From positions 1,054,001 to 1,118,000 of the forward strand of contig NZ_CP126095.1 in NCBI RefSeq assembly GCF_030123105.1: a DNA stretch of 64,000 bases, written 5' to 3'. Within the stretch, counting starts at the first letter, position 1. Each line of letters opens with the position of its first letter. Origin of the DNA: Paenibacillus sp. G2S3. Its GTDB lineage: Bacteria > Bacillota > Bacilli > Paenibacillales > Paenibacillaceae. The notes under the pieces are model-generated. The model saw nothing but the letters and a program-made list of their open reading frames with translations, was not told the DNA's origin and did not search any database. The position numbers and the translations under genes were made by a program. Of the stretch, positions 60,216-64,000 are shown one piece after another.

Positions 60216-60902
60216 ATGATAGAAAGTATTCATCCTATATTTACGTGGGGTCAAGATCGTATTTTTGCAGGTGGAAATCGGGATGTTGTTTTACTTGTCG
60301 AATGGAAAGGTAATAGGCCTTCAGAACATAGCCGACCCAGCAGCCATAAAGTGGTTGCACGTGATATTGAACTACGAGTTTGGCTTGAGCCACATGTAAC
60401 TTTTAAGCGCTGTTATGGATGTGAAATGGAGGCTGGAGAAGGAAATTCACTCCTGCTTAAGCTTGGAAAAATAAAAACAGGACAACGTAAATTCATAGGA
60501 CTGGAGTTCACTACCTCTAGTTCTGTAGCAGGAAAGTATGAAGCATTATCCCTACAGTGGAAGTATAAAAAACCAACCGTAGAGCGTATTCGTGAACTCC
60601 CCGTGAAGGTGCTTGAGCTAGAGTACGCGCATCATACAAGCATTCTGAGCGATACTTGCAGCTTTTATGTTGAGAAGCATCTGGAATTGTTGAAGACGGC
60701 GGAAACGGTGGAAGAAGCAGCGACATTACGAAATAATGGCCAACACAGTGAAGCGCACGAGATGCTTAATCGACATGCGGATAAGCTGCTATTGCTCGCG
60801 GTACGCTCTGGAGATCCTTTGCTGCTTAAAGAGGCTGAAATGTTATATAAACAGATCGGGTTTGAGCATCAGCAACGAAGTAAAGCCGTTGGTGGAATTT
60901 AA
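60216..60902 (+). CDS. Hypothetical protein resembling the tail of VWA-domain proteins
   Basis: A 228-aa soluble protein. Residues ~1-130 look like a beta-sandwich with 'DIELRVWLEPHVTFKRCYGCEMEAGEGNSLLLKLGKIKTGQRKFIGLEFTTSS', like the post-VWA beta domain of Ca-activated-channel-type proteins. The C-terminal ~90 residues are helical. No VWA domain or MIDAS motif precedes it. The start at 60216 follows GAGGTGG. Function unknown; the domain likeness is tentative. Confidence 0.6.
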   Translation: MIESIHPIFTWGQDRIFAGGNRDVVLLVEWKGNRPSEHSRPSSHKVVARDIELRVWLEPHVTFKRCYGCEMEAGEGNSLLLKLGKIKTGQRKFIGLEFTTSSSVAGKYEALSLQWKYKKPTVERIRELPVKVLELEYAHHTSILSDTCSFYVEKHLELLKTAETVEEAATLRNNGQHSEAHEMLNRHADKLLLLAVRSGDPLLLKEAEMLYKQIGFEHQQRSKAVGGI

Positions 60903-61101
60903 TATAGGACTCACTGCATGATGATGCACATAAACGAAAAAAGACCTATACATAAATCGGATTTTTTAGCGGATTCGGCGGAAAATTATAAGAAGAATTG
61001 TAATATAAAATGTGGTAACATAGTAAAAAAGTTCTATCACAATTTTACTTTTTTTCATAAAATAATGGGTCTATTTAACCATAAATCAAGGGGAACTGAA
61101 T

Positions 61102-62067
61102 ATGACAGACCGATTAATCCGACTGATGCGCATTATTACACTGGTTCAAGCCAAGCCGGGGATATTAGCCCGTGAATTGGCGGAACGCTGCGGCAACAGC
61201 GAGAGAACAATATACCGGGACATGGATGCGCTTAGCGCCATGCACATTCCTATTACCCACCTTGGGCATGGAAAAGGTTATGCTTTTATTGGGAATTTTG
61301 CACTCTATCCCTTGGATTGGTCGGAAGAAGAAGCATCCGCATTTTCGCAATTACGCTATATTATGGAAGATATAAAACCAGCATTGCCCATAGATTTTGA
61401 AAGCGCGTATGAAAAAGTAGTCGCAGCTGAATATAAACGAAAGGCGGAGAGAGAAGAAACGATAGAACGTGCAAGAAGAGAAGTAGGGGTGGGGTGGGCG
61501 GAAAGAAACAGTTCGCAGATGGAGCAACACTCTTTTCTTACTCCGATTCTGGAGGCTTTATTAAAGCAAAAGAGCATTCAAGCGAATTATAGTGAAAATG
61601 CATTAGAGGAGAAAGGGATTACTATTGATCCTTATTGTCTTGTCCCGCTGGAAAGTCGTTTTCATCTCATTGGATTTTGTCATCGCCAAGGTGTTATTCG
61701 TACATATCATATCAATGACTTTTCAAATGTGAAGCCACTAAATCGGTTTTTTTCGAAGGAAGCTTTTGATGTACAAGCCTTTATGAAGCAGAAATGGTCA
61801 CTCGATCGGGATAGTTTACAGGTAGAGTTCAAAGTGAAGTTCTCGGAACGGATAATGGAAGGGATTAAGAAGGACGAATTGCCTTTTAAGCCTAACAAAG
61901 TGGATCGTCAAGCGAGATGTTTTTATTTTAAGGTTGCTGTGGAACAAGATATCGGATTTGTCCGCTGGATTAAGAGATTTGAAGAGGAAGCGGAAATCAT
62001 TGAACCGTACTATTATCGTGAAGTAATCAGGCAGCAGTTGGAAAAATGGAGTTCGCACTATAAATAG
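61102..62067 (+). CDS. WYL-domain (YafY/DeoR-like) transcriptional regulator
   Basis: A 321-aa regulator. N-terminal HTH_11: 'LVQAKPGILARELAERCGNSERTIYRDMDALSAMHIPI'. WYL domain from ~165: 'ALLKQKSIQANYSENALEEKGITIDPYCLVPLESRFHLIGFCHRQGVIRTYHINDFSNVKPL', where the usual W-Y-L triad is replaced by variants. A C-terminal WCX part ends the protein. Target genes unknown. AGGGGA ahead of ATG. Confidence 0.88.
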   Translation: MTDRLIRLMRIITLVQAKPGILARELAERCGNSERTIYRDMDALSAMHIPITHLGHGKGYAFIGNFALYPLDWSEEEASAFSQLRYIMEDIKPALPIDFESAYEKVVAAEYKRKAEREETIERARREVGVGWAERNSSQMEQHSFLTPILEALLKQKSIQANYSENALEEKGITIDPYCLVPLESRFHLIGFCHRQGVIRTYHINDFSNVKPLNRFFSKEAFDVQAFMKQKWSLDRDSLQVEFKVKFSERIMEGIKKDELPFKPNKVDRQARCFYFKVAVEQDIGFVRWIKRFEEEAEIIEPYYYREVIRQQLEKWSSHYK

Positions 62068-62102
62068 TGATATATTCATTTGACCTTCGTTCAATTTTGA
62101 AA

Positions 62103-62157
62103 GATGGGGTGCTTGAGCAACCATTTAAATGGTTGCCGGGGGCATCCTTTTTTTGCG
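62103..62157 (+). terminator. Rho-independent terminator after the WYL regulator
   Basis: A nested hairpin: palindrome GCAACCATTTAAATGGTTGC (62117-62136) inside GGGTGC/GCATCC arms, followed by seven Ts. Confidence 0.85.
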
Positions 62158-62238
62158 AGTAAGACGAGAATATAATCATTTTTAACTATCTAATTATAAC
62201 AATATATAACTAAACATATTCAAACACAACTGAATCTA

Positions 62239-62272
62239 TAGAAAATCGAAAAAACGTATGCTAGAATAGCAT
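62239..62272 (+). promoter_or_regulatory. Promoter with palindrome over the -10, upstream of modA
   Basis: TAGAAA (62239-62244)-N17-TAGAAT (62262-62267). The perfect palindrome ATGCTA-GAA-TAGCAT (62258-62272) covers the -10 and could be an operator. It does not look like the E. coli ModE site, and no molybdenum-cofactor riboswitch is seen in 62158-62307. Confidence 0.45.
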
Positions 62273-62307
62273 CTACATATATACATATGAAAATGGGAGG
62301 AATGGAA

Positions 62308-63096
62308 ATGTTTAAGAAATGGTCAATTAGGATCCTTAGCGTATTGGCAATTTTTTTGGTTGTGAATTTATCTGTGGGCGCAGTGGGGGATGTAGAGGCA
62401 GCCTCCAAGAAGACAGAGATTATAGTATCCGCTGCAGCCAGCTTACAGGATAGTTTAGATAAAATGGCTCTGCTCTATGAGAAGAAGCATCCCGATATAG
62501 ATTTGGTCTTTAATTATGCTGCATCCGGCACATTACAGAAGCAGATTGAGCAAGGTGCTCCGGCTGATCTATTCTTCTCTGCTGGTGATAAACAGATGAA
62601 TGCGTTAGTAGATGCTGGACTGATCTCTGACCATAAGGTTCTGCTTAAGAATCAGTTGGTTCTAGTCGTACCTTCGAATTCAAACGCTTCATTAACTACG
62701 ATCACTCAACTTACGGATAAAGCCTTTAAGAAGATAGCGGTAGGACAGCCTGAATCTGTGCCCGCAGGACAATATGCACAGCAATCATTGACTGCGAAGA
62801 AGGTATGGGACACACTGCAAAACAAGCTTGTTTTTGCGAAGGATGTTCGTCAGGTTCTGTCTTACGTCGAAACGGGAAATGTTGATGCTGGCTTTGTTTA
62901 CAAGACAGATGCGTTGACTTCAAAGAAGACGAAGATCGCCCTTACCGTGGGTCCGCATGTTCACAAAGCCATTAATTATCCGGCGGGTATCGTGAAGGAC
63001 TCGAAGAATCAGAAGGAAGCTAAAGAATTTTACAATTATCTTCAAAGTAAAGAGGCTAGTGATATTTTTGCAAGCTATGGCTTCTTGCTTCCTTAA
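62308..63096 (+). CDS. modA: Molybdate ABC transporter substrate-binding protein
   Basis: A 262-aa exported molybdate/tungstate-binding protein. Signal segment ~1-30, then the mature start 'TEIIVSAAASLQDSLDKMALLYEKKHPDIDLVFNYAASGTLQKQIEQGAPADLFFSAG', with the oxyanion-binding serines in AAASL and ASGTL. Later 'GQPESVPAGQYAQQSL' and 'VETGNVDAGFVYKTDA' are typical. The signal appears to lack a clear lipobox Cys, unusual for a Gram-positive binding protein. The start at 62308 follows GGGAGGA. Confidence 0.93.
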   Translation: MFKKWSIRILSVLAIFLVVNLSVGAVGDVEAASKKTEIIVSAAASLQDSLDKMALLYEKKHPDIDLVFNYAASGTLQKQIEQGAPADLFFSAGDKQMNALVDAGLISDHKVLLKNQLVLVVPSNSNASLTTITQLTDKAFKKIAVGQPESVPAGQYAQQSLTAKKVWDTLQNKLVFAKDVRQVLSYVETGNVDAGFVYKTDALTSKKTKIALTVGPHVHKAINYPAGIVKDSKNQKEAKEFYNYLQSKEASDIFASYGFLLP

Positions 63097-63130
63097 TAAG
63101 AAATCATGAGTAGAAGCGGGGTGAATAAGG

Positions 63131-63793
63131 ATGGAAATAAATTGGACTGATTTCTTCGCCCCGGTGTGGCTTTCCGTTAAAATTTCAGTAATTACCAGCA
63201 TCATTGTATTTATTCTGGCAACGGCTGCGGCCAAGGCTATGGCAGGTCGGAAATTTCCTGGCTATAGCTTGGTTGAGACTGTAATGCTTCTTCCTCTCGT
63301 ATTGCCGCCGACAGTTGTCGGATTTGTGTTGTTGGTCGTCTTAGGTCGTCGCAGCTGGATTGGCAGATGGTATGAACAGATGACGGAGCATACGATCCTT
63401 TTCACATGGGGAGCTGCGGTTATCGCCGCGGTTGTCGTAGCTTTTCCTCTCGTTTACCGTACGGTGAAGGCGGGCTTTGAAGGCGTAGAAGCGGATCTTG
63501 AAGATGCGGCGCGTGCGCAGGGAGCGAGTGAACTGCAGGTACTGCGTTATGTCACATTGCCCCTTGCAGGTCGGTCACTCGCTGCTGGGTATGTTCTAGG
63601 TTTTGCCCGCGGTTTAGGAGAATTTGGCGCAACGATCATGGTAGCTGGAAATATTCCTGGCCGCACGCAGACTGTACCTACAGCGATCTATGTCGCAGTG
63701 GATGGCGGCAACATGACCCTTGCTTGGATGTGGGTGTGCTCCATTATTGTTATGTCTGCTGTGATGTTGATGTTTGTGAACCGGCGTACTTAA
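63131..63793 (+). CDS. modB: Molybdate ABC transporter permease
   Basis: A 220-aa membrane subunit with five to six segments. 'VMLLPLVLPPTVVGFVLLVVLGRRSWIGRWYE' and the ATPase-contact EAA loop 'DLEDAARAQGASELQVLRYVTLPLAGRSLAAGYVLGFARGLGEFGATIMVAGNIPGRTQT' are diagnostic. It follows modA by 34 bases. A terminator comes next, so a modC ATPase gene is not in this operon here. Confidence 0.93.
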   Translation: MEINWTDFFAPVWLSVKISVITSIIVFILATAAAKAMAGRKFPGYSLVETVMLLPLVLPPTVVGFVLLVVLGRRSWIGRWYEQMTEHTILFTWGAAVIAAVVVAFPLVYRTVKAGFEGVEADLEDAARAQGASELQVLRYVTLPLAGRSLAAGYVLGFARGLGEFGATIMVAGNIPGRTQTVPTAIYVAVDGGNMTLAWMWVCSIIVMSAVMLMFVNRRT

Positions 63794-63857
63794 TTAAGCG
63801 CGAGAGAGATCGCTCCGCTGACTTCAGTGGAATGTCGATTGGAAATCTTGATAAATT

Positions 63858-63907
63858 AAAAAAACCTAGTCCATCCAGGAGTAACCTGGGATGGACTAGG
63901 TTTTTTT
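63858..63907. terminator. Strong bidirectional terminator after modB
   Basis: CCTAGTCCATCC (63865-63876) pairs with GGATGGACTAGG (63889-63900), with seven As to the left and seven Ts to the right. Confidence 0.92.
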
Positions 63908-63964
63908 CTTTAGAAACGCACCGGTAAAACAAAACCCCTTTAATAAGAAGCAAGCCTGTGACTA

Positions 63965-64000
63965 TCAGGTCTCGTAAATAATCGTCCCGGTTTCCGTGAG
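63965..64000 (-). CDS. Possible 3' end of a leftward gene cut by the window edge
   Basis: On the minus strand the last bases read LTETGTIIYET and a TGA stop at 63967-63965. The bidirectional terminator at 63858 supports a leftward gene ending here. Too short to identify. Confidence 0.3.
   Translation of the reverse strand, partial: LTETGTIIYET

Noticed and set aside
60918..61175. 85-codon ORF overlapping the start of the WYL regulator gene
   Set aside because: No good ribosome site, Lys/Asn-rich random-looking sequence, and its end runs into the HTH of the regulator in another frame.
1..64000. CRISPR arrays, tRNA or rRNA genes, phage attachment sites
   Set aside because: I looked for regularly spaced repeats and for conserved tRNA/rRNA stretches and saw none; this is by eye, not by a dedicated search.

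Overview
The window reads as a chromosomal stretch of a low-to-mid GC Firmicute, most likely Paenibacillus. Supporting signs are the strong AGGAGG ribosome-binding sites, TTG/GTG starts, sigma-A type promoters with 17-bp spacers, spore-former style orphan kinases, an NHLP-type leader peptide, GH20/GH26 enzymes and dispersed intergenic repeats. The genus assignment is inference from gene style, not a database match.

Layout. 1-2.1 kb: an amino-acid ABC importer whose binding protein is cut by the window edge. 2.2-5.5 kb: a GntR/YtrA-type repressor with its own inverted-repeat operator and an ABC exporter. 5.6-7.9 kb: a frameshifted small ORF, an intact nucleotidyltransferase and the wreck of an RNA-repair cluster (C-terminal pieces of Pnkp and of the 2'-phosphotransferase KptA). 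7.9-17.3 kb: housekeeping genes (Mug-type glycosylase, TagO-type transferase, HAD nucleotidase, ring-cleaving dioxygenase, AAC(3)-like acetyltransferase, Mn-pyrophosphatase, leucine dehydrogenase, lipoprotein cyclophilin, MFS pump). 17.37-19.10 kb: a complete IS3-family element sitting in the loop of what was a perfect bidirectional terminator.

19.7-25.4 kb: two tandem orphan histidine kinases, then on the other strand a two-gene unit with its own promoter: an enzyme with both Asp-rich motifs of class I isoprenoid enzymes followed by an NHLP RiPP-like precursor. This is the best candidate here for an undescribed system. 25.4-28.3 kb: a GH20 hexosaminidase divergent from an AraC-type regulator.

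28.5-54.1 kb: a NarL-type two-component pair followed by a large exopolysaccharide locus. It holds a Wzz-like protein and BY-kinase, GalU, an initiating sugar transferase, WecG-type and five other glycosyltransferases, two Wzy-like proteins, a Wzx flippase, Ugd, ManC, two tandem GH26-PA14 hydrolases and a large putative glycosidase. A class I c-di-GMP riboswitch precedes the first GH26 gene, and a decayed copy of that leader precedes the second. Together the genes suggest a Wzx/Wzy polymer built from UDP-glucose, UDP-glucuronate and GDP-mannose, with secreted enzymes that trim it, part of which is tied to c-di-GMP.

54.4-64 kb: GNAT acetyltransferase with a very GC-rich centre, a K+/H+-type antiporter, Dps with a PerR-like box, AIM24-family protein, a coiled-coil membrane protein, an M50-like peptidase, a WYL regulator and the start of a molybdate importer (modA, modB). 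No tRNA, rRNA or CRISPR array was seen.
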